Source of the DNA: Nonomuraea lactucae
Lineage (GTDB): Bacteria; Actinomycetota; Actinomycetes; Streptosporangiales; Streptosporangiaceae
NCBI RefSeq assembly: GCF_003313395.1
Contig: NZ_QNFZ01001066.1
Coordinates: 1-39,170 of the forward strand
Reading direction: 5' to 3'
DNA: 39,170 bases
Shown: in pieces, positions 30,266-37,599 of the stretch
Layout of the letters: each line of letters begins with the position of its first letter
Numbering within the stretch: the first letter of the stretch is position 1
Notes under the pieces: generated by a model
Told to the model about the DNA's origin: nothing
The model's database searches: none
The model's input: only the letters and a program-made list of their open reading frames with translations
Position numbers and translations under genes: made by a program

Positions 30266-31123
30266 TTAGGCGGTCTGCGCGACGGCTAGGTGCTCCCCGC
30301 GCATCACGCGGGCTCCGTACACGTGCAGGCCCCGAATGGCGTCCGCGAACCAACGCTCCGGGCGGTACGCCTCCGTCTTGACGATCTGGTCGGCGTAGCT
30401 GGTCGCGATCTTGTGACCGGCGATCAGGTGAGTCCTGGCCGGAAGGGTGTTAGCCACCACCACGTCAAAGCCGAGCACGCGACCCACCAGGCCGTTACGA
30501 AGCGGCTCGGTGCTGCCGCTCTGGCTCGCGTCGATGAAACGCGGGTCCAGCAGCAGACGGCCGTACAGCTCGGGCGAGACGATCATGTATCGGCCACTCG
30601 CCGGAGTGTTGGTCTTGTCCAGCGCGACACGGATGTCAACGAGCTGCCCGTACAGCACGTCGGGCGCAGCGTTCAGGACAAGGTCAACCTTCTTGTACGC
30701 CACGGTGGCCGCGAGGATCTTGCCCGCCACGTAGGCGTCGGCCGCCTCCGCGAGCTTACGAGCCGCGCGGGTCATACCCTCGGTCATGTACTGGCCACCG
30801 ATAAGGCTCTGAACCTTAGCGATGTCATCGACCTTGAAGCGGAACGCCTTGGACTGGTCGATCTCGAACGACGTCTCGCCGCCAAGAATGTCCTGCGGAT
30901 CACCGGTGAAACCGGTAACCGGGTTGTAGTCCTCAACAGCCGGATCAAGGACAGTCGGGATGCGGACCTTATCGCCCGCGTCCTGGATCTGACCCTCATA
31001 GTCGTGGTTGCAAACCAGGTTGGAAGCGACTACGAGTTCGCCCCGGAGGGCATAAAAAATCCCGGCGGTCCAAACCTCCGGGATGAAACGCTCTGCGCGC
31101 TGTGGCGCAGTAAAGATCGCCAA
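30266..31123 (-). CDS. Major capsid protein
   Basis: 285 aa. ERFIPEVWTAGIFYALRGEL near the start, the domain with TSFEIDQSKAFRFKVDDIAK, then RYMIVSPELYGRLLLDPRF and a C-terminal VLGFDVVVANTLPA with GHKIATSYADQIVKTEAY are the order found in actinophage capsid proteins of the HK97 fold (P22-coat-like subgroup). It follows a scaffold gene, so no protease is needed. Two palindromic elements lie behind it. Confidence 0.88.
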   Translation of the reverse strand: MAIFTAPQRAERFIPEVWTAGIFYALRGELVVASNLVCNHDYEGQIQDAGDKVRIPTVLDPAVEDYNPVTGFTGDPQDILGGETSFEIDQSKAFRFKVDDIAKVQSLIGGQYMTEGMTRAARKLAEAADAYVAGKILAATVAYKKVDLVLNAAPDVLYGQLVDIRVALDKTNTPASGRYMIVSPELYGRLLLDPRFIDASQSGSTEPLRNGLVGRVLGFDVVVANTLPARTHLIAGHKIATSYADQIVKTEAYRPERWFADAIRGLHVYGARVMRGEHLAVAQTA

Positions 31124-31137
31124 AGGGCTAATAGCTC

Positions 31138-31710
31138 CTAACTGATACCTAGCAGATCATTGAGCTGACCCTTACGGCGGGCTTCCTCGATCTGCTCATA
31201 GTTCATTCGCTTAAGGTCCTCACGAGTGAGCTGCTTCACCTTCGAGCCGGAGCCGTCACCTGAACCGCCAAGCGCGTCCTGGTCGAACTTCGGCGCAGCG
31301 TTCGCCTTTGGCAGCGACTTCACGAAAGCCTTGATGGCGTCGCTGTCGGGCTCGCCATCCGAGCCGACAAACTTCGTGAAGTTGATGAACTCGACGTCCG
31401 GCAGGGTCACGCCAGCCTTAGCGGCCTCCGCCGCAAGCTCCGCACTAGCGAGCCGGGCGGTAAGCTTCGTTACCGCAGTGCGCTCACCCTCGGCGCGAGC
31501 CTCAGCAATGGCCTTCTCGCTGTCGGAAAGGTTTGCCTCCTGTAGCTCCTCAAGCTGCTTAGCAGACGCCTTAGCGTTCGCCTCGTGCTTGCGGCTCATG
31601 GTGCGCCACTTAGCAACCTCGTTCTTAAGAGCCTCAATGTCCGGGGCCGTTTCGGTCCCCGTCTCGGTCTGCTGCTCCGTCGTGGTCACGTCGCCGTTCT
31701 GCTCACTCAT
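31138..31710 (-). CDS. Capsid scaffold protein
   Basis: 190 aa; ATG 31710 has GGAGG just upstream. Acidic Thr/Glu-rich start (EQNGDVTTTEQQTETGTETA), a long coiled coil (about residues 25-85) and a basic C-terminus (KQLTREDLKRMNYEQIEEAR) that would bind the capsid shell: the common plan of Gram-positive phage scaffolds. Confidence 0.85.
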   Translation of the reverse strand: MSEQNGDVTTTEQQTETGTETAPDIEALKNEVAKWRTMSRKHEANAKASAKQLEELQEANLSDSEKAIAEARAEGERTAVTKLTARLASAELAAEAAKAGVTLPDVEFINFTKFVGSDGEPDSDAIKAFVKSLPKANAAPKFDQDALGGSGDGSGSKVKQLTREDLKRMNYEQIEEARRKGQLNDLLGIS

Positions 31711-31728
31711 GTCTTGCCTCCATGTCGG

Positions 31729-31751
31729 AAAAGCCCCATGTCGGGGCTTTG
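31729..31751. terminator. Hairpin between scaffold and the inserted rightward gene
   Basis: Perfect eight-bp stem AAAGCCCC / GGGGCTTT with an ATGTC loop. On the minus strand it is followed by TTCC, upstream of scaffold. It could limit leftward read-through and so shape late gene dosage, or shield the rightward promoter. Confidence 0.65.
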
Positions 31752-31758
31752 AGATCCC

Positions 31759-31764
31759 TATGAT
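31759..31764 (+). promoter_or_regulatory. -10 box of leaderless gene 31771
   Basis: TATGAT lies exactly six bases before ATG 31771, eight bases after the hairpin. Confidence 0.55.
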
Positions 31765-31770
31765 GGGAAG

Positions 31771-32103
31771 ATGGGTCGTGGTAATCATCGGCGCAGCGAA
31801 CGCGGTGGCCTGGCGCTGGTTTGGGAGCAACTTGCTGCTCTCACGCTGGCCAGCGCGTGCTTTGGTGCTATATCCGCTACTACTGATGTCTTTGGGCTAT
31901 TCGCCTCAGATGGTGCTTCGTCGGTGGTCCCAGCAGGAGTGCCGTCAGACGAAGGTCGTGAAGCGGTGGCTTCTATAGAAAGGCTTCGTCAACAACTTGA
32001 CATGGCGCGCAAAGAGTGCGAAGGGACGTTGGGCGCCTCCAGCGCGGAAGCCCGCCGCATTGGAGAGCTCTGCTACCGGCGTATCTATGAAGCAACCAAG
32101 TAG
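31771..32103 (+). CDS. Rightward single-gene insert in the late operon
   Basis: 110 aa. A basic start (GRGNHRRSERGG), a hydrophobic stretch at about 13-45 (ALVWEQLAALTLASACFGAI) that is probably a membrane helix, then a Ser/Gly linker and a coiled-coil-like charged C-terminus (ASIERLRQQLDMARKECEGT). It is opposite in direction to every neighbour, has its own -10 box, and its 3' end overlaps the end of the MuF gene by 19 bases. This is the layout of a moron expressed in the lysogen. Function unknown. Confidence 0.65.
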   Translation: MGRGNHRRSERGGLALVWEQLAALTLASACFGAISATTDVFGLFASDGASSVVPAGVPSDEGREAVASIERLRQQLDMARKECEGTLGASSAEARRIGELCYRRIYEATK

Positions 32104-32819
32104 GGCCCGTATTCGCCGTGGTCGAGCACGGCAATCTGTTGGTTCCGGATCGCTTCCGCGTAGGCGTGAGCGACTTGCCGGTTAAGGTCGTCGTCCCAAT
32201 CGCCTTCGGCGTAGACCGGCTCAACGCCGCATCCGCAGCCGGGATGGATGGGCAACAGGCCGCCCTTGCGGTAGCGGTTCGTAGACGCCACCACGCACAG
32301 CGGGCAGTGGTTAGGCCGCTCAGACAGGACACGCTTAAAGCCGATGACCCGCCTGTCGGCGTCGATCACCGCGTTAGCCGCGTTCCGGCTGGCTAGCTGT
32401 AGGTCAGCCTCAACGGACTTGCCCAGCCTGTCGGCGGCATTGTCTAGGGCGACCTCGAAACTCTTGCCGTGCTTCAGGTCCGTCCACAGCCATACGAACG
32501 GCCGCGCATAGACCTCATCAAGGGACACGCCGCCCTGGCGGCCCTCAAGCCCGGACAGGTCAACATCGGGCGTCGGAGCGCCCGTCAGCAACAGGGACAG
32601 CTCCCGCAGCATCGCCACCGCGAGAGAGACCTCCTGGGCCTGGCCCTCACGAACGAGCGGCACGAGCTGGTCGACGAACCCGGCCACCGATGCCCGGTCA
32701 TAGCCCGTGGGGGAGTGACGTAGCCGCTCCCAGACCAGCCGGGCCGCCTGCACGAGCTGGGCGCGGAGAGACAGGCGCGACGTCGAGTAGTCCCGGCGGA
32801 TCTCAGCCTGTGAAGGCAC
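32085..32819 (-). CDS. MuF-like head morphogenesis protein
   Basis: 244 aa, starts one base inside the portal stop. The C-terminal part carries the MuF signature: KRVLSERPNHCPLCVVAST, then HPGCGCGVEPVY, with four Cys and one His likely binding zinc. N-terminal helices would pack on the portal. MuF proteins are minor capsid components, ejected in some phages; no toxin domain is fused here. Confidence 0.82.
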   Translation of the reverse strand: MPSQAEIRRDYSTSRLSLRAQLVQAARLVWERLRHSPTGYDRASVAGFVDQLVPLVREGQAQEVSLAVAMLRELSLLLTGAPTPDVDLSGLEGRQGGVSLDEVYARPFVWLWTDLKHGKSFEVALDNAADRLGKSVEADLQLASRNAANAVIDADRRVIGFKRVLSERPNHCPLCVVASTNRYRKGGLLPIHPGCGCGVEPVYAEGDWDDDLNRQVAHAYAEAIRNQQIAVLDHGEYGPYLVAS

Positions 32820-34225
32820 TAGGCGGCCTCCGGCATCTCCTCGCCGGACTCCTCGTCACGGCCGCCGGCTGAACCGTTTAAACGGTCAGCCGCGGGCGCC
32901 TGCCCGAAGACCATCGCCTGAACCCGAGCCCGCTCCATCTGCTCAGCCATGAGCTTGTCGAACCGGGCGATCTGGCCGGGGCTATAGCCCGCGTCCTCCT
33001 GGAGCTGCCTGTCCGGCACGCCTAGAGACTTGAGCTTGGTCAGGGCGTCGATGTGCTCGGACTCCGACTTGTACTCGGGGTCAGCCCAGATGACCTCAGC
33101 CCGACAGGCGTCTTGGCGTCGGTCGCCCAGCACGGCGAAGCACAGCCGCATCACCTCTTCCCATGACTCACCGAAAGAGCGCTGACGCTGCCTGGACTTC
33201 GCCACCAATCCCGCTTCGGCTGACTTGATCGACTCGCCGGAAGGTGGCTGGCCGGAGTTGACCAGGAAGTAATGCAGCGGGATACGGCTGATGCTCGCGA
33301 GGGCCTGTGTCAGCGCCTCCGCGAGGCGCACATAGTTCGACAGGTCGGCCGCCTGGAATTGGCCGAAAGCCGTCTGCGGGTCCTCGCTGTGGAACATGCG
33401 GTCCAACGCCACCCGGAACGGGGCGATCGGCTGGCCGTTCTCGTCCTCCTCCAGCTCCATGCCGGTCACCCAGCGCTGCGGGAACGCGGCATACTCGCTG
33501 GCCACCAAGGCGTCGATCATGACCTTGTTAATCGCGTCCTGAACGGGGATCACGCGGTCAAGCTCGGAGATCGGCTTGCCCGACAGCCGGGGCCTGTTCA
33601 GAAGCGGCACCACCGGAACGACCTTGAAGGCGTTCGGCCCCGCCTCCGGCTCACGCCACGTCTTGTCGCCCTCCTCGCGGATGGCCTTATAGAAGCCGCC
33701 GCCGGGCAGCCACAGGCGAGAGTGGAGCGTGCCCCAGTCGTCGCGGTACTCCTGGTAGGCCGCCAGCCGCTTACGCCTGTCCGCCGGATCTGTCAGCACG
33801 AACATCTCGTTCGCCGACTTGGGCTGAATGACGGGCTTGCTGTCGCTGTCGCCCCACACGAGCACGTACGACTTGGACGTGATCAGCGCGTCAACATGGG
33901 CGCTGTCGGAGTCGTCGTCCATGTAGGACCGCTGCCAGATGTCCCATGCGTCGCGGTCGGCGTTCGGGTCGTCGGTCATGCGGAAGCCCTCGATGCGAAG
34001 CCGCTCGGCGACCGAATCAACGATCAGGGCACAGAAGTTCTCGGCCCACCGGCTTTGAAACACGCCGCCGAAAGCCTCGTAAAACTTCTCCTGCGCGAAC
34101 GCTAGACGGTGCTCGCCGTCGTAATAGGCGTTGCGCTCGCGGTTACCTGCGACTTGGGCATTGAGCTTGCCCTGTAGAAACTCCATCCATTCGGCAGGAG
34201 ACTTAGGCGGCCTTCCCGCCAGCAA
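32819..34225 (-). CDS. Portal protein
   Basis: 468 aa, TTG start six bases after AGAGGGG. SPP1 gp6-like portal: RWAENFCALIVDSVAERLRI near the start, a central clip region (RPRLSGKPISELDRVIPVQD) and the stem/crown segment LFALTQALASISRIPLHYFL-type (ALTQALASISRIPLHYFLVN). It forms the dodecameric DNA gate. A GTTTAAAC element encodes DRLNGSAGG near the C-terminus, outside the conserved core. Confidence 0.9.
   Translation of the reverse strand: MLAGRPPKSPAEWMEFLQGKLNAQVAGNRERNAYYDGEHRLAFAQEKFYEAFGGVFQSRWAENFCALIVDSVAERLRIEGFRMTDDPNADRDAWDIWQRSYMDDDSDSAHVDALITSKSYVLVWGDSDSKPVIQPKSANEMFVLTDPADRRKRLAAYQEYRDDWGTLHSRLWLPGGGFYKAIREEGDKTWREPEAGPNAFKVVPVVPLLNRPRLSGKPISELDRVIPVQDAINKVMIDALVASEYAAFPQRWVTGMELEEDENGQPIAPFRVALDRMFHSEDPQTAFGQFQAADLSNYVRLAEALTQALASISRIPLHYFLVNSGQPPSGESIKSAEAGLVAKSRQRQRSFGESWEEVMRLCFAVLGDRRQDACRAEVIWADPEYKSESEHIDALTKLKSLGVPDRQLQEDAGYSPGQIARFDKLMAEQMERARVQAMVFGQAPAADRLNGSAGGRDEESGEEMPEAA
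32876..32883. repeat. GTTTAAAC palindrome copy 13
   Basis: In frame in the portal C-terminus. GC arms on both sides make an imperfect palindrome of about 36 bases (CCGCGGCTGACC, core, GGTTCAGCCGGC on the minus strand). Confidence 0.8.
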
Positions 34226-34236
34226 TGGAACCCCTC

Positions 34237-35790
34237 TCAGTAACTCATGGCTCGCCGCTTACGGCGCTTCAGACGGCCGTCCGCGATAGCGTCGGCGCGA
34301 GCTTCAACCGCGAGCACAGCCGCCATGCAGGCGTCAATGTGCCGCTTAGACTTCTTCGTCTCCTTACGGATGACGAATCCGGCCCGCACTTCCCTCGTAC
34401 GGGCGTTAAGCACGTGCCGCGTTAGCGTCTTGTCCCCGGTGTGCCAGAGCTGGCCCGTCTCAATGCCGGTCTTGAAGCGCTCGCACGCGTTGGCCATGGC
34501 CGTGTCGCGATGCGTCCAGAACTCAAACACGGTCTTGTCGCCGTGCTCCTGAGCCCAGCGGCCGACGATGTCTTGCCAATAGGCAGGGTCGCAGTAAGCC
34601 CAAGCGACCTTGTATGTGTCGAACGCCTTAGACATGGCGGCCGACACCTCAAGCACATCGACTTCCCAATCTTCGGACGTGTGCGGGTTTTCCCACACCT
34701 TGATAGGGAAGATCAGACCGTCCGCGAGCCGGCAACCGACGATCGCCGTGGCGTCGTACCTCAGGCTGCCGTCGAACCCGATAGCGATCTGGTCGCCGGG
34801 CTGCGGCTCCAACTCGACGCGGGCCGCGTTCCAAGCTTCCTTCTCGATGTACGTGTCTTGGGTCGCGGTGGGCTGGTTGAGGAAGTACCGGCGGGCCTCA
34901 TGCTCCGGCATCGACTGAAGGTCGATGACCATCCGGTCAAGGTCCATCCAGTCGGCCGCCGGGCCGTACACGTACCGCAGCGCCTTCTTAAGCTCCGCTC
35001 GATTCCGGATCGAGACCGGCGGCGCTTCGCGATGGTCGAACAGCAGATGCGGATTCTCTAGAAGACCCTCAACGACCTTCAGGTATTCGCCGTGCGTGTG
35101 CTCCGCAATGGAGCCTTCACCAGGCGCGTACATTGTGCTGGTTTCGAGCGCCCACGGTTCAGCGAGCTTTCGCTTAAGCAGGTTGCGGCTCACCGTGTTG
35201 TGCATGCGGTGAAGCTCGGGCGTGGTGTAAAGGTGAGTCTCGTCAAAGATGGCTAACGTTTCCTTGCCGCCGTCCTTAGAAGCGCTGGATGCGGTAGAAG
35301 GGACGATCTTCCCGCCATCGGGGAGATTTACTTGCCCAAGGTTCACGTCAAGGCCGGGATAGTCGTCAATCACCGGGCCTTCGGTGAGCATGTAGTAGAT
35401 GTTGTCGTAGGTGTTTCCCGCCTGGCTTTCTTCGGTGGCCAGGCAGCGGATATATGGGTAAGTGATAGGACGGCCTACCGGCGCTCCGTTAGCGTCCCAG
35501 CCATCAAAGCGGACAGGGCCGAGCGCTTCGGCGCAGCCGAGCGCGCCCGCCAGCTCGGACTTAGCGCGGCCCTTCGGCCGTGACAAGAACGCCCGGTTAA
35601 CCCGGCGGCGGCCCGAGCTGGTCACCTCGTAGCTATCGACGATGAAGCGCGCGTACTCGCGGTCAATCTCGATCGGCTGGCCCTGGACGTCGCCAGGGCC
35701 GTGCACAAGGTACGTCTCAATCCAGTCGATGACCTGGTAGCCAAGCGAGTGCTGTGGTGCCGTCCAACGCCCGTCAGGGCCGTACGGCAA
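34237..35790 (-). CDS. Terminase large subunit
   Basis: 517 aa, TTG start adjoining the small-subunit stop. The ATPase has an adapted Walker A (SRPKGRAKSELAG) and Walker B with catalytic Glu (LAIFDETHLY). The RNase H-like nuclease has IGFDGSLRYDATAIVG, a middle YCDPAYW and a late HIDACMAAVLA Asp. This motor cuts and packages the DNA. The order and spacing to portal are standard. Confidence 0.95.
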   Translation of the reverse strand: MPYGPDGRWTAPQHSLGYQVIDWIETYLVHGPGDVQGQPIEIDREYARFIVDSYEVTSSGRRRVNRAFLSRPKGRAKSELAGALGCAEALGPVRFDGWDANGAPVGRPITYPYIRCLATEESQAGNTYDNIYYMLTEGPVIDDYPGLDVNLGQVNLPDGGKIVPSTASSASKDGGKETLAIFDETHLYTTPELHRMHNTVSRNLLKRKLAEPWALETSTMYAPGEGSIAEHTHGEYLKVVEGLLENPHLLFDHREAPPVSIRNRAELKKALRYVYGPAADWMDLDRMVIDLQSMPEHEARRYFLNQPTATQDTYIEKEAWNAARVELEPQPGDQIAIGFDGSLRYDATAIVGCRLADGLIFPIKVWENPHTSEDWEVDVLEVSAAMSKAFDTYKVAWAYCDPAYWQDIVGRWAQEHGDKTVFEFWTHRDTAMANACERFKTGIETGQLWHTGDKTLTRHVLNARTREVRAGFVIRKETKKSKRHIDACMAAVLAVEARADAIADGRLKRRKRRAMSY

Positions 35791-36207
35791 TCAGTCCTCC
35801 AGACTCTTCCGGCGGGCCGACAGGTCCCGCACGGGTGCAAGCCTCGGCTTGTCGTCGGCCGGGCCGGGTAGCTTCATTCGGAGACGCTGACGGTCCAGGA
35901 TCGTCCCGCCCATGCGCTCCTCATTTAGGCGGATCTCACTCAACAGGGCCGCCTTGGGCTCCTGGTGGTACTGCTCCACCAGCGGAGCCAGCATGATCAA
36001 ACGCTGCCAGTCAGTAGGCGCGAAAGCCTGAGCCTGAGGGGACGCGGCCCACGTGTCCCACCAAGCCCGAGTCTTCGCCGAGTACGTGGTGTAGCCCGGA
36101 AGCTTCGGAGCCTTCACCACGGCGTCGGAGGTGAGCGCGATGGAGTCGACAGGGTCGGCATTCCGGCGAATGCGGTCTTGCTTGGGCGCTGGGCCTCGAC
36201 CAGCCAC
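35791..36207 (-). CDS. Terminase small subunit
   Basis: 138 aa, GTG start after GAGGAAGGAGG. P27-type small terminase: N-terminal GRGPAPKQDRIRRNAD, then YSAKTRAWWDTWAASPQAQA, TDWQRLIMLAPLVEQYHQ and a basic end. It recognises the packaging site and is the first late gene. No pac or cos site could be located. Confidence 0.85.
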   Translation of the reverse strand: MAGRGPAPKQDRIRRNADPVDSIALTSDAVVKAPKLPGYTTYSAKTRAWWDTWAASPQAQAFAPTDWQRLIMLAPLVEQYHQEPKAALLSEIRLNEERMGGTILDRQRLRMKLPGPADDKPRLAPVRDLSARRKSLED

Positions 36208-36537
36208 GCTTTACCTCCTTCCTCGTGATCTAGGCAGCAGGGCTGCTATTCCCTTTGGGGGAGTAAGACAAGTATTTCCGCCCGGTCACGCTCGGCCGCG
36301 CGTAAATGGGTAACCTCGAAACATGAGCGGGAAGCGGAGGTATCAGATTCCTCATCAGAAGCCTGCGGTCTGCCGCTGACCTTCCCTGGTCGGCCTCTGA
36401 CAGGTGAGGATGCGGTTGATTTGCCGCTGCCCTAGGTGAGAGGCGTTCCGATCGACCAGCTCCAGAGCTGTCGATTCCACGCTCAGATGATTCCTCTTCT
36501 GAGCCCCACGTTTGCAATACGCGAGCAGGGGCCTTTC
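36208..36537. other. Divergent intergenic region between late operon and gene 36538
   Basis: 330 bases without a convincing gene. It must hold the late promoter (candidate at 36243-36271 on the minus strand) and a promoter for 36538. No TGCAAGACGGT site is present, so late transcription is probably controlled indirectly. Confidence 0.45.
36243..36271 (-). promoter_or_regulatory. Candidate late promoter
   Basis: On the minus strand TTGTCT (36271-36266), 17 bases, TAGCAG (36248-36243), about 36 bases before the small terminase start. Both hexamers are imperfect. Confidence 0.35.
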
Positions 36538-36738
36538 ATGATCGTCATCAACGCTACTTGGCAGCGCGTCGTTCTCGGCGGACTTCTCGTACTTCCGCTG
36601 GCCTTGATCATCACAGTGATGATCCCGGCCCTCGTTGTCTTGCCGTTCTTCTCAGCAGGACGCGAGTTCCTTCTCAAGCTCATCGATAAGTTCATTGCCT
36701 GGGCGCGAATCATCGTGATCAAGGCAGATGCGAAGTGA
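36538..36738 (+). CDS. Small membrane protein, 66 aa
   Basis: ATG 36538 with AGGGG upstream; the longer frame from 36436 has no start signal. Two hydrophobic segments (VVLGGLLVLPLALIITVMIP and VVLPFFSAG) are followed by an amphipathic helix (EFLLKLIDKFIAWARIIVIK). The stop lies about ten bases from the anticodon end of the permuted tRNA, on the opposite strand. Function unknown. Confidence 0.6.
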   Translation: MIVINATWQRVVLGGLLVLPLALIITVMIPALVVLPFFSAGREFLLKLIDKFIAWARIIVIKADAK

Positions 36739-36747
36739 TCGGACCAA

Positions 36748-36822
36748 GTCATGGGGGCGTGCTGCCGTTACACCAACCCGCCTTCAGGCGGGGCCGGGAC
36801 TCGAACCCGAACTACCCCCTCG
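36748..36822 (-). tRNA. Circularly permuted tRNA-like gene, GAC-type anticodon
   Basis: On the minus strand a tRNA 3' half comes first and the 5' half second. 3' half (36822 down to 36786): CGA, anticodon-stem GGGGG, variable TAGT, T-stem TCGGG, loop TTCGAGT, stem CCCGG, acceptor CCCCGCC, then T. After GAA comes the 5' half (36782 down to 36748): acceptor GGCGGGT, TG, D-stem GTGT, loop AACGGCA, stem GCAC, G, anticodon-stem CCCCC, then ATGAC. Acceptor pairs 6 of 7, D-stem 4 of 4, anticodon-stem 5 of 5, T-stem 5 of 5. Joining the ends gives the loop ATGACGA, anticodon GAC (Val codon GUC). Processing in a bacterium is unexplained; it may be inactive. Confidence 0.65.
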
Positions 36823-36895
36823 TGCGGCTCCCAGGGATCGAACCTGGAGCTTCCGGTGTGTAAGACCGACACTCTTCCAATTGAGCTAGAGCCGC
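36823..36895 (-). tRNA. tRNA-Val(TAC)
   Basis: Complete cloverleaf: acceptor GCGGCTC / GAGCCGC (7 of 7), D-arm GCTC...GAGT, anticodon stem TCGGT / ACCGG with loop CTTACAC, T-arm CAGG-TTCGATC-CCTG type, discriminator A. No CCA is encoded. It directly abuts the permuted tRNA and is five bases from the next one. Confidence 0.92.
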
Positions 36896-36900
36896 ATGCG

Positions 36901-36973
36901 TACCGCTCCCCGGACTCGAACCGGGAACCTTCGCGTTCTAAGCGCGACGCCTCTGCCGTTGGGCTAAAGCGGC
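36901..36973 (-). tRNA. tRNA with UAG anticodon (Leu-type codon), short variable arm
   Basis: Acceptor GCCGCTT / GAGCGGT pairs over seven positions with two G-U. Anticodon stem TCGCG / CGCGA is perfect, with loop CTTAGAA (anticodon TAG, codon CUA). T-arm CCCGG-TTCGAGT-CCGGG. The variable arm has only five bases, whereas bacterial tRNA-Leu normally has a long one, so the identity of the attached amino acid is uncertain. Confidence 0.8.
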
Positions 36974-37048
36974 TTGCAGGCAGGATGCGCCCGCGGGCGC
37001 ATTTAACGCCCCTGCCGGCGGCCACCCGGCAGGAGGGCTCCTGCTTTG
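36974..37048. other. GC-rich dyads inside the tRNA cluster
   Basis: An 18-bp perfect palindrome ATGCGCCCGCGGGCGCAT (36984-37001) and an eight-bp stem CCTGCCGG / CCGGCAGG with a seven-base loop (about 37011-37033) fill the only sizeable gap in the cluster. They could terminate or process the tRNA transcript, or be remnants of a lost tRNA. Confidence 0.5.
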
Positions 37049-37121
37049 CCGGACGCCCAGGAATCGAACCTGGAACCCGTGGCACTTCACGCCACTGCTC
37101 TACCTATTGAGCTAACGCCCG
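37049..37121 (-). tRNA. tRNA-Phe(GAA)
   Basis: Acceptor CGGGCGT / GCGTCCG (seven pairs, two G-U), D-stem GCTC / GAGC, anticodon stem GTGGC / GCCAC with loop GTGAAGT (anticodon GAA), T-arm CCAGG-TTCGATT-CCTGG. No CCA encoded. Confidence 0.92.
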
Positions 37122-37127
37122 TCCGAG

Positions 37128-37202
37128 TTGGACGCCTGGGACTCGAACCCACACCATGACCGGCTTCACAATCCGGCGCTCTACCGCTGAGCTACGGTCG
37201 CC
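37128..37202 (-). tRNA. tRNA-His(GTG)-like with broken acceptor stem
   Basis: The D-arm (GCTC...GAGC), loop TTGTGAA (anticodon GTG) and T-loop TTCGAGT are good. The 5' acceptor GGCGACCG cannot pair with the 3' strand GCGTCCA (only about three isolated pairs), and the T-stem has a mismatch at its base. The 3' end (GGCGTCC) equals that of the neighbouring tRNA-Phe, suggesting replacement by recombination and loss of function. Confidence 0.7.
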
Positions 37203-37206
37203 ATAG

Positions 37207-37283
37207 TGGCGGAGGTGGGATTTGAACCCACGATCTCAGGGCCTATGAAACCCGCGAGGACAACCAGACTCCTCTACTCCGCT
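37207..37283 (-). tRNA. tRNA with CAT anticodon (Met or Ile2)
   Basis: Acceptor AGCGGAG / CTCCGCC pairs at six of seven, leaving an A-C mismatch at 1-72. D-stem GAGG / CCTC, anticodon loop TTCATAG, T-arm GTGGG-TTCAAAT-CCCAC. A 1-72 mismatch and a GGG/CCC run in the anticodon stem recall initiator tRNA, but the mismatch is reversed (A-C not C-A) and position 27-43 is unpaired. Identity uncertain. Confidence 0.75.
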
Positions 37284-37292
37284 AAGACGCGC

Positions 37293-37478
37293 CTACGCCA
37301 GGCGCGTAACCTCAAGCATCTCGGCAGGAATCGTGATGGTCACACGACCCATACCGCTTTGCGCTGGCGTCAGATCAAACGTGGGGTTCTCAAACGGGAA
37401 CGTGACCGGTGTCCCGTCAATGGTCATCTGCCAAAAGCCGTTGTTGATGCCGTCGAACGTCATGGCAACCGCTGTCAT
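37293..37478 (-). CDS. Hypothetical protein, 61 aa, within the tRNA cluster
   Basis: ATG with GAGGGG five bases upstream. Beta-rich small protein (MTFDGINNGFWQMTIDGTPV, GRVTITIPAEMLE) with no membrane segment. It is co-oriented with the tRNAs on both sides and probably co-transcribed. No family recognised. Confidence 0.7.
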   Translation of the reverse strand: MTAVAMTFDGINNGFWQMTIDGTPVTFPFENPTFDLTPAQSGMGRVTITIPAEMLEVTRLA

Positions 37479-37505
37479 AGCAACCCCTCATCTTGTCTCG
37501 CCGAG

Positions 37506-37577
37506 CTGGCGTTCCTGGACTCGAACCAGGACCAGCGGAGTAACAGTCCGCCGCTCTGCCACTTGAGCTAAACGCCA
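37506..37577 (-). tRNA. tRNA-Asn(GTT)
   Basis: Acceptor TGGCGTT / AACGCCA (7 of 7), D-stem GCTC / GAGC, anticodon stem GCGGA / TCCGC with loop CTGTTAC, T-arm CCTGG-TTCGAGT-CCAGG. First gene of the leftward tRNA cluster. Confidence 0.93.
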
Positions 37578-37599
37578 TCGCGTTGTCGGCCCCGCCGCG

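Noticed and set aside
30290-31141. 283-codon rightward frame opposite the capsid gene
   Set aside because: Antisense shadow of the capsid gene; no family resemblance and no promoter.
36776-36793. CCCGCC-TGAA-GGCGGG as a simple terminator
   Set aside because: The stem alone would fit, but the flanking T-arm, D-arm and complementary anticodon stems make a tRNA explanation far stronger.
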